A stretch of DNA of 35,264 bases from Proteobacteria bacterium SG_bin9 (GTDB lineage: Bacteria > Pseudomonadota > Alphaproteobacteria > Rhizobiales > Xanthobacteraceae), in the NCBI GenBank assembly GCA_002083525.1, contig LWDM01000009.1:1-35264 (forward strand), written 5' to 3'. A model generated the notes under the pieces. The model made no database searches. It was given only the letters and a program-made list of their open reading frames with translations, and was not told the DNA's origin. The position numbers were made by a program, and so were the translations under genes. The first letter of the stretch is position 1. Each line of letters begins with the position of its first letter. Shown here piece after piece: positions 8,459 through 15,588 of the stretch.

Positions 8459-8480
8459 AAAACCGCCCGCGAGGGCGGCT
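8459..8480 (-). terminator. Intrinsic terminator-like hairpin in the rpmI leader (possible attenuator)
   Basis: On the minus strand AGCCGCCC-TCGC-GGGCGGTT forms an 8 bp stem (two outer pairs are G-U or A-U) with a four-base loop and runs into TTTT, then GCG. It lies only about 25 nt before the rpmI ATG, so it is not the terminator of an upstream gene: the DoxX gene ends at 8666 and infC has its own at 9136. Position suits attenuation or L20-dependent control. Confidence 0.5.
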
Positions 8481-8665
8481 GGCCGGGTTAAAATGCTCGT
8501 TAGAGCGTTGAAAGTGCTCAGCTTTCTCCAAAAATGGAAATAGCAGCACGGTCACCGCCACGGCAGCCCTTGTTCAGCCGGGCGATGAAGGCTGGGCTTA
8601 TGGCAGAGGAAGGCCGGTTTGGCAACGCTTAACGCGGCACGCGGCGGGTTGCCGGAACAGCTGAA

Positions 8666-9079
8666 TCAGGCGCCCTGACGGGGTGTTTGTCGGGACAGAA
8701 TCGCGACAATCATCAGTCCGCCGATCATTGCGACATGCTCAGTGACGAGGAAGAACTCGAGCATCGCGATCTGTCCGCTCATCTCCCAGAACCGGTGTGC
8801 GATCGGGATCGTCAGCGCGGTGAAAATCCCGAGTGCGCCCGCGCCTAACCAAACCCCGCGATTCGATATCACCAGAAGTGCGCCGCCAAGCTGCGTGACG
8901 ATCGTCGCTATCGCGAAAGCCCAGGCGGGATTCAATCCAAACATCGCCATCTCGGCGAGGGCTTGATTGAAGTTAAACAGTTTCCCGAATGCGCTGCCCC
9001 AGAACGGAAATGTCAGTACAACGCGCGCGAACAGCGCAAACCAGGATGAATCGAGCAAACAGGCGATGACTGCGGGCAT
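8666..9079 (-). CDS. DoxX family inner-membrane protein
   Basis: The 137-residue product is hydrophobic with about four membrane segments: ALFARVVLTFPFWGSAFGKL, AIATIVTQLGGALLVI, LGAGALGIFTALTIPIAHRFW, and EHVAMIGGLMIVAIL. The layout and the motifs FARVVLTFPFWGSAFGKL and GxGxLxxFTxxT resemble DoxX/YphA-type proteins, some of which partner with thiol- or redox-active enzymes in stress responses; no substrate can be given. The ATG at 9079 is preferred over the upstream start at 9136 because GGAGG lies 6 nt before it and the extra N-terminal residues are arginine- and proline-rich. It lies between infC and rpmI but is probably an independent unit. Confidence 0.75.
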   Translation of the reverse strand: MPAVIACLLDSSWFALFARVVLTFPFWGSAFGKLFNFNQALAEMAMFGLNPAWAFAIATIVTQLGGALLVISNRGVWLGAGALGIFTALTIPIAHRFWEMSGQIAMLEFFLVTEHVAMIGGLMIVAILSRQTPRQGA

Positions 9080-9135
9080 GGCAAGCCTCCTGCAGCATGA
9101 TTGGGGTCGAGGTGTGGTCGCTCGCGGGCGAGGCA

Positions 9136-9168
9136 CAAAAACAAAGGCCCATCCGATAGGATGGGCCT
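9136..9168 (-). terminator. Rho-independent terminator of infC
   Basis: Minus strand: perfect 10 bp stem AGGCCCATCC / GGATGGGCCT with loop TATC, followed by TTTGTTTTTG. It lies 28 nt beyond the infC stop, so it should end infC transcription before the DoxX gene. Confidence 0.9.
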
Positions 9169-9196
9169 CAATACAACGGGTGGACTGCGAAAAGGT

Positions 9197-9736
9197 TCAG
9201 CGCGGCGCGAGGATCATCACCACCTGGCGGCCTTCGAAGCGGGCGTCCTGCTCGACCTTGGCGATCTCCGCGACATCGCTCTTCACCTTGTCGAGCAACC
9301 GCGTACCGATTTCCTGGTGCGCCATTTCGCGTCCCCGGTAGCGCAAAGTGATCTTCACCTTGTCGCCTTCTTCGAAGAAGCGCTGCATCGCCTTCATCTT
9401 CACGTCGTAGTCGTGATCGTCGATCATCGGACGGAGCTTGATCTCCTTGATCTCGACGACCTTCTGTTTCTTGCGGGCCTCGGCGGCCTTCTTCTGCGCC
9501 TGAAACTTGTACTTCCCGTAGTCCATGATCTTGCATACGGGAGGATTGTTGTTCGGCGAGATCTCGACGAGGTCCATGCCGGCTTCCATGGCCATCTTCA
9601 CGGCCAGAGCGGTTTCGACGGTGCCTTGGTTGACACCTTCGGCGTCGATCAGCTGAATCTGCAGGTTGCGAATTTCATCATTGATGCGCGGACCGTCTTT
9701 CGCGACGGGAGCAGGCGCTCGGTTGGGACGACGAAT
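9197..9736 (-). CDS. infC: Translation initiation factor IF-3 (ATT start)
   Basis: The protein shows the IF-3 N-domain (DGPRINDEIRN...QLIDAEGVNQG), the MDYGKYKFQAQKKAAEARKKQ linker and the C-domain (EIKLRPMIDDHDYDVKMKAMQRFFEEGDKVKITLRYRGREMAHQEIG). IF-3 binds the 30S subunit and rejects non-canonical start codons. The homologous start, (M)RRPNRAPAP, falls on an ATT at 9736 with GGAG 8 nt upstream, giving 179 residues, the family's usual length. A frame opening at a TTG at 9799 would add 21 non-family residues with no Shine-Dalgarno. An AUU start in infC is known from E. coli, where it lets IF-3 repress its own translation; the same is inferred here. Confidence 0.93.
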   Translation of the reverse strand: MRRPNRAPAPVAKDGPRINDEIRNLQIQLIDAEGVNQGTVETALAVKMAMEAGMDLVEISPNNNPPVCKIMDYGKYKFQAQKKAAEARKKQKVVEIKEIKLRPMIDDHDYDVKMKAMQRFFEEGDKVKITLRYRGREMAHQEIGTRLLDKVKSDVAEIAKVEQDARFEGRQVVMILAPR

Positions 9737-9935
9737 GGGACGTTCTCCAAGGTTGTTTCGGATAGGGGTGATTTTGAAGCATTCAGCGCATCCGGGCAAG
9801 CACGCTGATCTTCCCGCAGCGCCGGAAATGCCTGTAGCTGCTGGGCAAGTGACATAGAGTGGCGGGCGGTATTGCGCAAGCGCGCACCGGCCGCCGAGAC
9901 GGGTCTGAAGCTGAAAAGATTAAGGGAATTGGGAC

Positions 9936-10718
9936 ATGAACGGCACGATCGAGCCGCCGGTATTTCTCGAAGTCGGAGCCGGCGCGGGCATTCGCCGCAT
10001 CGCCGTTCGTCCGCGGAGCGGAACCGGCCCGGGCGCGATCTGGCTCGGCGGTTTCAAGTCGGACATGAAGGGCACCAAGGCGCAGGCGCTGGATGAATGG
10101 GCCCTCGCTAAGGGTCGCGCGTACGTCCGCTTCGACTATTCCGGCCACGGCGAATCGTCCGGCGCCTTCAAGGACGGAACCATCGGCCAGTGGCTCGAGG
10201 AAAGTCTCGCGGTCTATCGCAAGTTCTGTCAGGGGCCGCAGCTCCTGATCGGCTCCAGCATGGGCGGCTGGATGGCGCTGCTGCTGGCGCGGGAAATCGC
10301 GCGCCATTCATCGCCGGGCGGACTGGCGCCGCTTGCAGGCATCGTGCTGATCGCGCCGGCGCCGGACTTCACCGAAGAGCTGATGTGGAAAAACATGTCG
10401 GCGGAGGTGAAGGCGGAGATCGAAACCAGCGGCGTCTGGCATCGTCCGTCCGACTACGGCGATCCGTATCCGATCACGAGGACGCTGATCGAGGAGGGCC
10501 GCAACCACCTGCTGCTCGGTAGCAGCATCAACACTGGTTGCCCGGTGCGCATCCTTCAGGGCGCGCAAGATCCGGACGTGCCGTGGCAGCATGCGTTTGC
10601 GCTGACGCACCGTTTGCCAAGCGACGACGTGGTGCTGACCCTGATCCAGGATGGCGATCATCGCCTGTCGCGGCCGCAGGACATCGCCCGCATCATCGCG
10701 GCGGTGGAGGAATTTTGA
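9936..10718 (+). CDS. Alpha/beta hydrolase (ABHD10-like esterase/thioesterase)
   Basis: A 260-residue soluble alpha/beta hydrolase. IGSSMGGWMALLLA holds the nucleophile elbow with Ser108. The acid is probably Asp212 in LQGAQDPDVPW, and His242 in DGDHRLS completes the triad. FDYSGHGESSG (residues 67-76) supplies the oxyanion-side loop. The overall pattern, with IWLGGFKSDMKGTKA near the N-terminus, is that of ABHD10-like palmitoyl-protein thioesterase relatives found widely in alphaproteobacteria. The natural ester or thioester is unknown. No signal peptide is visible, so a cytosolic site is likely. It diverges from infC across 199 nt and is followed by a twin-hairpin repeat. Confidence 0.85.
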   Translation: MNGTIEPPVFLEVGAGAGIRRIAVRPRSGTGPGAIWLGGFKSDMKGTKAQALDEWALAKGRAYVRFDYSGHGESSGAFKDGTIGQWLEESLAVYRKFCQGPQLLIGSSMGGWMALLLAREIARHSSPGGLAPLAGIVLIAPAPDFTEELMWKNMSAEVKAEIETSGVWHRPSDYGDPYPITRTLIEEGRNHLLLGSSINTGCPVRILQGAQDPDVPWQHAFALTHRLPSDDVVLTLIQDGDHRLSRPQDIARIIAAVEEF

Positions 10719-10744
10719 TCGCTCAAACGTTGCCGCATCTTCTG

Positions 10745-10828
10745 CGTCATCACCGGGCTTGACCCGGTGATCCATCTGCCTTCGACTAGCTGAAAAGATG
10801 GATTGCCGGATCAAGTCCGGCAATGACG
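10745..10828. repeat. Twin-hairpin intergenic repeat, copy 2
   Basis: Two hairpins, CACCGGG-CTTGA-CCCGGTG and TTGCCGGA-TCAAG-TCCGGCAA-type, face each other across about 20 nt. They are flanked by inverted outer arms CGTCAT...ATGACG, with ATCCATCT...AGATGGAT inside. Nearly the same arrangement recurs at 14176-14257. It ends 7 nt before the GGGAGG ribosome site of the next gene. Confidence 0.8.
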
Positions 10829-10847
10829 AAACAATGGGAGGCGTCGG

Positions 10848-11318
10848 ATGGATCCGCAAACGCTGCTGAAAAAGTTCTGCGACGCGGTCGAGCAGCACGA
10901 CGGCAAGGCCTTTGCAGCGCTGTTCACCGGGGACGGCACCTATCACGATGTATTCTACGGCGCCTTCACCGGCCGTGCAAAGATCGCCGAGATGATCGAC
11001 GACTGGTTCTACCGAACCGCGTCCGACTTCCGTTGGGACATGCACGATCCGGTGTCGAACGGCACGACGCTCTACGCGCGCTACACCTTCAGCTACAAAT
11101 CGAAATTGCCGGAAGCCAACGGCGCGCGCGCCATGTTCGAAGGCGTGTCCATCATGACGCTGAAGGATGGACTGATCGCCGAGTATCACGAGGTCGCCAA
11201 CACCGCGCCCGGCTTCGTCGACATGAACTTCGCGCCGGAGCGGATCGCGAAGATCGTCGCGAAGCAGGGTGCGGCCCTGAAAGCGCGCCCCGAAATGGCG
11301 CGGCATGTGAAGGCGTAA
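10848..11318 (+). CDS. NTF2-like/SnoaL-like domain protein
   Basis: A 156-residue protein whose N-terminus MDPQTLLKKFCDAVEQHDGKAFAALFTGDGTYHDVFYGAFTGRAKIAEMID is typical of the cone-shaped NTF2-like fold of SnoaL/limonene-epoxide-hydrolase type. The following strands include TTLYARYTFSYKSK and GVSIMTLKDGLIAEYHEV. Members bind small hydrophobic ligands as isomerases, hydrolases or carriers; nothing here fixes the substrate. Start ATG has GGGAGG 6 nt upstream. It ends 5 nt from the convergent queG stop. The tail past residue 120 (PERIAKIVAKQGAALKARPE) is helical and basic. Confidence 0.75.
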   Translation: MDPQTLLKKFCDAVEQHDGKAFAALFTGDGTYHDVFYGAFTGRAKIAEMIDDWFYRTASDFRWDMHDPVSNGTTLYARYTFSYKSKLPEANGARAMFEGVSIMTLKDGLIAEYHEVANTAPGFVDMNFAPERIAKIVAKQGAALKARPEMARHVKA

Positions 11319-11323
11319 CGCGG

Positions 11324-12463
11324 CTAGGCGGAAGGCTCAGCCGTCCATTCGGCGCGAACGTCATCATCGCTCTCGCGCGATGCGTTGTCATTCGCCAGCG
11401 ACGCGAACTGCTCTTGCGGCAACAATTGCGACAGCGCCCATACGGCTGCGCCGCGTACCAGCGCGCTGTCATCAGTGACGAGACGCTGTGCCTCGCGGAT
11501 CAGTTCAGCATCACCCGAGTTGCCGATCGCAATCGCGACATTGCGTACGAAACGATCGCGGCCGATCCGCTTGATCGGTGATTTCGAGAAGCGCGTGCGG
11601 AACGATGCGTCATCGAGACGCGACAGCTCGTCAAGCGCTGGCGCACGCAGGTTGTCGCGCGCGGCGAGCTTCGCCTCGCGGCCTTCTTGCGCGAACTTGT
11701 TCCAGGGGCACGCGGCGAGACAGTCGTCACACCCGTAGATGCGATTGCCTATGTTCGCGCGGAATTCGCGCGGGATCGGTCCCTTGTGTTCGATGGTCAG
11801 ATACGAGATGCAGCGCCGCGCATCGAGACGATAGGGCGCCGGAAACGCGTCGGTCGGGCAGATGTCGAGACACGCGCGGCACGAGCCGCAATGATCGGTG
11901 TCGGCATTGTCGTGCGGCAGATCAAGCGTGGTGAAGATCGAGCCGAGGAACAGCCACGAGCCGAACTCGCGCGAGACGAGGTTGGTGTGCTTCCCCTGCC
12001 AGCCGAGGCCGGCGGCTTCCGATAACGGCTTTTCCATTACGGCGGCGGTGTCGACGAACACCTTCACGTCGCCGCCTGCGTGCGCGATCAGCCAGCGCGC
12101 GAGCTGCTTCAGGCGGCTCTTGATGACGTCGTGATAGTCGTCGCCGCGCGCGTAGACCGAAATCGCGCCGCGTGTCCTCTGCTCCAGCAGCGCCAGCGGA
12201 TCGTCGTCGGATCCGTAGTTGAAGCCGAGCATGATGATGGAGCGCACGTCGCTCCACAAATTCTTTGGATGGGCGCGCCGCTCCGGGCGATCGGCGAGCC
12301 AGTCCATGTCGCCGTGGCCGCCGGAGGCGATGAACGCTTTGAAACGTTCGCCGGCTTCGGGAATCGCGTCTGGATGAGTGATGCCGAGCGCGTCGAATCC
12401 GAGCTTGCGCGCTTCATCGGCGAGCGCGCGGCGGATGTCGTGCGAATTTGGCTGCGTGGTCAG
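11324..12463 (-). CDS. queG: Epoxyqueuosine reductase (probable CTG start)
   Basis: The enzyme performs the last step of queuosine synthesis, reducing epoxyqueuosine in tRNA with cobalamin and two 4Fe-4S clusters. Both cluster motifs are present: CGSCRACLDICP and CDDCLAACPWNKF. SVYARGDDYHDVIKSRLKQLA and VMEKPLSEAAGLGWQGKHTNLVSREFGSW are QueG signatures. A HEAT-like C-terminus (FVRNVAIAIGNSGDAEL...ALVRGAAVWALSQL) follows. No ATG, GTG or TTG lies near the homologous start. A CTG at 12463 sits in the overlap CTGA with the GST stop, where an ATGA would be expected, and gives 379 residues, the usual length. An in-frame opening further upstream (12589) would run deep inside the GST gene. Confidence 0.9.
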   Translation of the reverse strand: MTTQPNSHDIRRALADEARKLGFDALGITHPDAIPEAGERFKAFIASGGHGDMDWLADRPERRAHPKNLWSDVRSIIMLGFNYGSDDDPLALLEQRTRGAISVYARGDDYHDVIKSRLKQLARWLIAHAGGDVKVFVDTAAVMEKPLSEAAGLGWQGKHTNLVSREFGSWLFLGSIFTTLDLPHDNADTDHCGSCRACLDICPTDAFPAPYRLDARRCISYLTIEHKGPIPREFRANIGNRIYGCDDCLAACPWNKFAQEGREAKLAARDNLRAPALDELSRLDDASFRTRFSKSPIKRIGRDRFVRNVAIAIGNSGDAELIREAQRLVTDDSALVRGAAVWALSQLLPQEQFASLANDNASRESDDDVRAEWTAEPSA

Positions 12464-13146
12464 AAGTCGAGATCGCCGTAGTGCTTCGCCGGCGGCATCC
12501 CCGCCAGCCAGTCCGCCAGCAGCGGACGGAACGACGGACGGGATTTCACCCGCGCGTACCACGCCTTTGCTGCCTCGTCCTCGCTCCATGGCACGTCGCC
12601 CAGATAATCCAGCGCCGACAGGTGCGCCGCGGCGGCCAGGTCGGCATAGGTCAAACGGTCGCCGGCGAGATAGTTTCGTGTCTTTGCCAGCCAGCCGATA
12701 TAGGCCAGATGATAGCGCACATTGGTCTGCGCCGCGCGAATGATCTCGGCCACCGGCGCGCCGTTGCCGTTGTCCATGAAGCGCTTGTAGATGCGCTCGT
12801 TGACGAGGAGCCCGGTCGCCTCTTCAAAGAATTTCTCGTTGAACCACGACAGCAGCCGGCGCACCTCGATGCGCTCGTTGGTCGAGGTCGGCAGCAGCCG
12901 CCGTTCGCCCGATGCTTCGCCGTGCTTCTCGTCGAGGTATTCGGCGATGACCGACACGCCCGGAATCGGCGGCGCGCCCTCGGCGATCATCACCGGGGTG
13001 GTGCCGGCCGGGTTGAAAGCGAGGAACGCCTCGCGCCGCTCCCACACCCGCTCCTCCACCAGCTTGAGCTCCACGCCCTGTTCGCCCAGCACGAGGCGGA
13101 TGAAGCGGGAGTGCGGGCAGAAGGGGTGGTGATAGAGGGTATACAT
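12460..13146 (-). CDS. Glutathione S-transferase family protein
   Basis: A 228-residue GST-fold protein. The N-terminal thioredoxin-like domain is MYTLYHHPFCPHSRFIRLVLGEQG...NPAGTTPVMIAEG, with the cis-proline TPV and the glutathione-contact motif PGVSVIAEYLDEK. The C-terminal helical domain ends with DRLTYADLAAAAHLSALDYL, which holds the conserved N-capping aspartate. The CPHS sequence near residue 9 gives a cysteine where some classes use serine or tyrosine. Start ATG 13146 is chosen because the family begins here; the frame continues to 13203 without support. It precedes queG with a 4 nt overlap, so the two are probably co-transcribed. Substrate unknown. Confidence 0.88.
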   Translation of the reverse strand: MYTLYHHPFCPHSRFIRLVLGEQGVELKLVEERVWERREAFLAFNPAGTTPVMIAEGAPPIPGVSVIAEYLDEKHGEASGERRLLPTSTNERIEVRRLLSWFNEKFFEEATGLLVNERIYKRFMDNGNGAPVAEIIRAAQTNVRYHLAYIGWLAKTRNYLAGDRLTYADLAAAAHLSALDYLGDVPWSEDEAAKAWYARVKSRPSFRPLLADWLAGMPPAKHYGDLDF

Positions 13147-13357
13147 CGAGAACCTTGAGTGCGCCGGATCAGGCATCCCGATCGGCTCGTGCAAACTAGC
13201 CAAGCTGCCTGACCAAGCAAACCGGCTTTTTTGTGCTTTGTCCCGAAAAGCTATGCACGAAGGAAGTTAAGCGGTTTTTACGATTGCAGGTGATTCGCGA
13301 ATAGGCGACAAGGACGCGCGTTCGCTGCGTGGCCCACCTTCAAGGCGGATCGTCTCC

Positions 13358-14164
13358 ATGATCTTCGATATTCTGAAAGCGCTTCTCCTCGGCACTGTCG
13401 AGGGGCTCACCGAGTTTCTGCCGGTGTCATCGACTGGTCACCTGCTCCTGATCAACCGGTTCTTCGGTTTCGACGACGAGGCCTTCGGCAAGACCTTTGC
13501 CATCCTCATTCAGCTGGGCGCGATCCTCGCCATCCTCTCGGTCTACTTCATGCGGTTGTGGCGGATCGCAATCGCGGCGCTGACCGAGCCTGCGGCGCGG
13601 CGCTTCATCATTGGCGTGCTGGTCGCGTTTCTGCCGGCGGTGATCATTGGCCTGATCGCGGGCAAATACATCAAGGAAATGCTGTTCAATCCGTGGGTGG
13701 TCTGCTTCACGCTGATTGTCGGCGGCGCAATCCTGCTCTGGATCGATCAGCTCGAGATGAAGCCGCGCTATCATGATGCGACCGCATTTTCGTTGCCGAT
13801 GTATCTCGGCATCGGCCTCGCGCAGTGCGTGGCGATGATCCCCGGCGTGTCGCGTTCGGGTGCGACGATCGTCTCGGCGATGCTGTTCGGGTCCGACAAA
13901 CGTTCGGCAGCGGAGTTCTCGTTCTTCCTCGCCATCCCGACTATGGCCGGTGCGTTCAGTTACGAGCTGTTCAAGAGCTACAAGCAGCTGTCGACGGACA
14001 ATTTCCTGCTGATCAGCGTTGGCTTCGTCACGTCATTCTTTGTCGCGCTGATCGTGGTGCGCAGCTTCCTCGACTTCGTGTCGAATCGCGGCTTCACGCC
14101 ATTTGCGTGGTGGCGTGTGATTGTCGGCACGCTCGGCCTGATCGCGCTGGCGCTCGGGAAGTAG
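13358..14164 (+). CDS. uppP: Undecaprenyl-diphosphatase
   Basis: A 268-residue multi-pass inner-membrane protein with the two BacA/UppP signature segments: LLGTVEGLTEFLPVSSTGHLLL (residues 10-31) and IPGVSRSGATIVSAML (about 160-175). These build the active site that removes phosphate from undecaprenyl diphosphate, recycling the lipid carrier for peptidoglycan and O-antigen synthesis. Overexpression in other bacteria gives bacitracin resistance. Length and topology are normal. It is preceded by about 210 nt shared with the divergent GST-queG unit and followed by a twin-hairpin repeat. Confidence 0.97.
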   Translation: MIFDILKALLLGTVEGLTEFLPVSSTGHLLLINRFFGFDDEAFGKTFAILIQLGAILAILSVYFMRLWRIAIAALTEPAARRFIIGVLVAFLPAVIIGLIAGKYIKEMLFNPWVVCFTLIVGGAILLWIDQLEMKPRYHDATAFSLPMYLGIGLAQCVAMIPGVSRSGATIVSAMLFGSDKRSAAEFSFFLAIPTMAGAFSYELFKSYKQLSTDNFLLISVGFVTSFFVALIVVRSFLDFVSNRGFTPFAWWRVIVGTLGLIALALGK

Positions 14165-14175
14165 ACTTCCCTCAG

Positions 14176-14257
14176 TCGTCATGCCCGGACTTGATCCGGG
14201 CATCCATCTAAATTCTAAACAAGGAAGCTGGATTGCCGGGTCAAGCCCGGCAATGAC
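14176..14257. repeat. Twin-hairpin intergenic repeat, copy 3
   Basis: Hairpins TGCCCGGA-CTTGA-TCCGGGCA and TTGCCGGG-TCAAG-CCCGGCAA type, separated by about 25 nt and bounded by inverted CGTCAT (14176-14181) and ATGACG (14252-14257). It lies between convergent uppP and the NDUFA9-like gene, ending 6 nt before the latter's stop, and might serve as a bidirectional terminator as well. Confidence 0.8.
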
Positions 14258-14263
14258 GAAGAA

Positions 14264-15229
14264 TTACGCCGCGCTGCTCTTGAACTGGCCGGTCTTGCGG
14301 AAGCGCCAGAGATAGGCCGGCATGATCGACTGCAGCGACTCGGGTTGAATGCCGAGACCTTCGAGCGTCAGTCCAGCGCTCTTCGCTTCTCCCGACACGA
14401 CGTTGTCCGACTTGAGCATCTCGACCTGGTCCGGCGTCAGCTTCAGCATGCCGGGCGCGAACTGCAGAAAATACGACTTCATCATCGCCAGCGAGAACGG
14501 CAGCGGCGCCAGCATGCGGTTGCGCTCGATGGTCGCGAGAATCGCTTCGATCGCCGCGCGCATGGTCATCACTTCCGGCCCGCCGAGTTCGTAGGTGACG
14601 CCGGCTTTCGCCTTGCCGTCGACGGCATCCGCGATCGCCTTTGCAACGTCGCCGACATACACCGGCTGGAGTTTCGTCGCGCCGCCGATAATCGGTAGCA
14701 CCGGCATCATGCGCGCCATTGCGGCGAAGCGGTTGGTGAATTGATCCTCTGGCCCGAACACGATCGACGGGCGGAAGATGGTCGCGGCCGGCACCGCGGC
14801 GCGGACGGCTTCTTCGCCGGCAGCCTTGGTCTGCGCATAGCGCGAGAGCGAATCTTTAGCCGCACCGATCGCGGAGACGTGGATCATCCGCGCGCCGGTT
14901 GCAGCGGCGGCTGCGGCCACGGCGCCCGCGCCTTCCGCCTGCACGGCGTCGAAGGTCTGCGCGCCGCTCGGGGCGAGGATTCCGCACAGGTTGATGACGA
15001 TGCTGGCGTCGCGCGCCGCGGCGCGGACCGAATCGGGATAGCGCAGGTTCGCCTGCACCGGGTTGATCTGACCGACCTTGCCGAGCGGCTGCAGATGGCC
15101 TGCGAGATCCGGCCGGCGCACGCCGACCCGGATGCGGTAGTCGCGCTTGGCCAACGCCCGGACCAGATGCCGGCCGAGGAAGCCGGAGCCGCCGAAAATC
15201 GTGACGAGGGTGTCGCTATTCGAGGCCAT
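14264..15229 (-). CDS. NDUFA9-like NAD(P)-binding protein (complex I NDUFA9 subunit family)
   Basis: A 321-residue extended/atypical short-chain dehydrogenase-fold protein. LVTIFGGSGFLGRHLVRALAKR gives the GGxGFxG nucleotide loop, and RVGVRRPDLAGHLQPLG and YAQTKAAGEEAVRAA follow. The pattern agrees with the bacterial NDUFA9-like family, related to the accessory complex I subunit that binds NADPH. Bacterial members may act as quinone- or sugar-nucleotide-related oxidoreductases; the role is unproven. The ATG at 15229 (MASNSDTLV) is chosen by similarity; GAGGAA lies about 8 nt before it. A frame to 15286 is open but lacks family support. The gene is convergent with uppP, an arrangement I have seen in relatives. 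Confidence 0.85.
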   Translation of the reverse strand: MASNSDTLVTIFGGSGFLGRHLVRALAKRDYRIRVGVRRPDLAGHLQPLGKVGQINPVQANLRYPDSVRAAARDASIVINLCGILAPSGAQTFDAVQAEGAGAVAAAAAATGARMIHVSAIGAAKDSLSRYAQTKAAGEEAVRAAVPAATIFRPSIVFGPEDQFTNRFAAMARMMPVLPIIGGATKLQPVYVGDVAKAIADAVDGKAKAGVTYELGGPEVMTMRAAIEAILATIERNRMLAPLPFSLAMMKSYFLQFAPGMLKLTPDQVEMLKSDNVVSGEAKSAGLTLEGLGIQPESLQSIMPAYLWRFRKTGQFKSSAA

Positions 15230-15367
15230 GGAGGTCTGTTCCTCAGGTATTTTCGGCTGTGTTTCGGCCAAATCGCGATACGCCATCGGCCTTGGACTGT
15301 ACAGCCTAATTGGCCTGCACCAACGCTATTTGACAACCGCCCCCGCGGTCCTTAGTGATCCCCCCGG

Positions 15368-15452
15368 GCCCAGGTGGCGGAATTGGTAGACGCGCTGGTT
15401 TCAGGTACCAGTGGGTAACACCGTGAAGGTTCGAGTCCTTTCCTGGGCACCA
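15368..15452 (+). tRNA. tRNA-Leu (anticodon CAG)
   Basis: An 85 nt class II tRNA with encoded CCA. The acceptor stem GCCCAGG pairs with CCTGGGC at the 3' end. The D-arm TGGCGGAATTGGTAGACGC is the leucine type. The anticodon stem CTGGT/ACCAG encloses the loop TTCAGGT, with anticodon CAG at 15402-15404, decoding CUG, a very frequent codon in such a GC-rich genome. A long variable arm (TGGGTAACACCGT) and a T-arm with TTCGAGT complete it. CUG is the main leucine codon, consistent with the codon use of the neighbours. Confidence 0.97.
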
Positions 15453-15508
15453 CTCCCTTTCTGATTTGACGATTCTGACGACCGCCTCTCGTCAGGCGAA
15501 AGCCGAGG

Positions 15509-15531
15509 CGCCCGCTCGAAATGAGCGGGCG
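15509..15531. terminator. Hairpin between tRNA-Leu and dctP
   Basis: Perfect 9 bp stem CGCCCGCTC / GAGCGGGCG with loop GAAAT, between the end of the tRNA gene and the convergent dctP stop. Neither strand shows a good T run, so termination is only a guess from position and stem strength. Confidence 0.4.
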
Positions 15532-15588
15532 GCGCCAGATCGTCAGTCTCCGCGCAGCGCTTCGATCAGCCCCTGTCGCCAGCACGCC

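Noticed and set aside
9737..9799. Alternative IF-3 start at a TTG, giving 200 residues
   Set aside because: The extra residues do not match the family and there is no Shine-Dalgarno; the ATT start fits length and homology.
15352..15585. Minus-strand open frame covering tRNA-Leu
   Set aside because: It runs through the tRNA gene on the opposite strand and has no similarity; chance frame.
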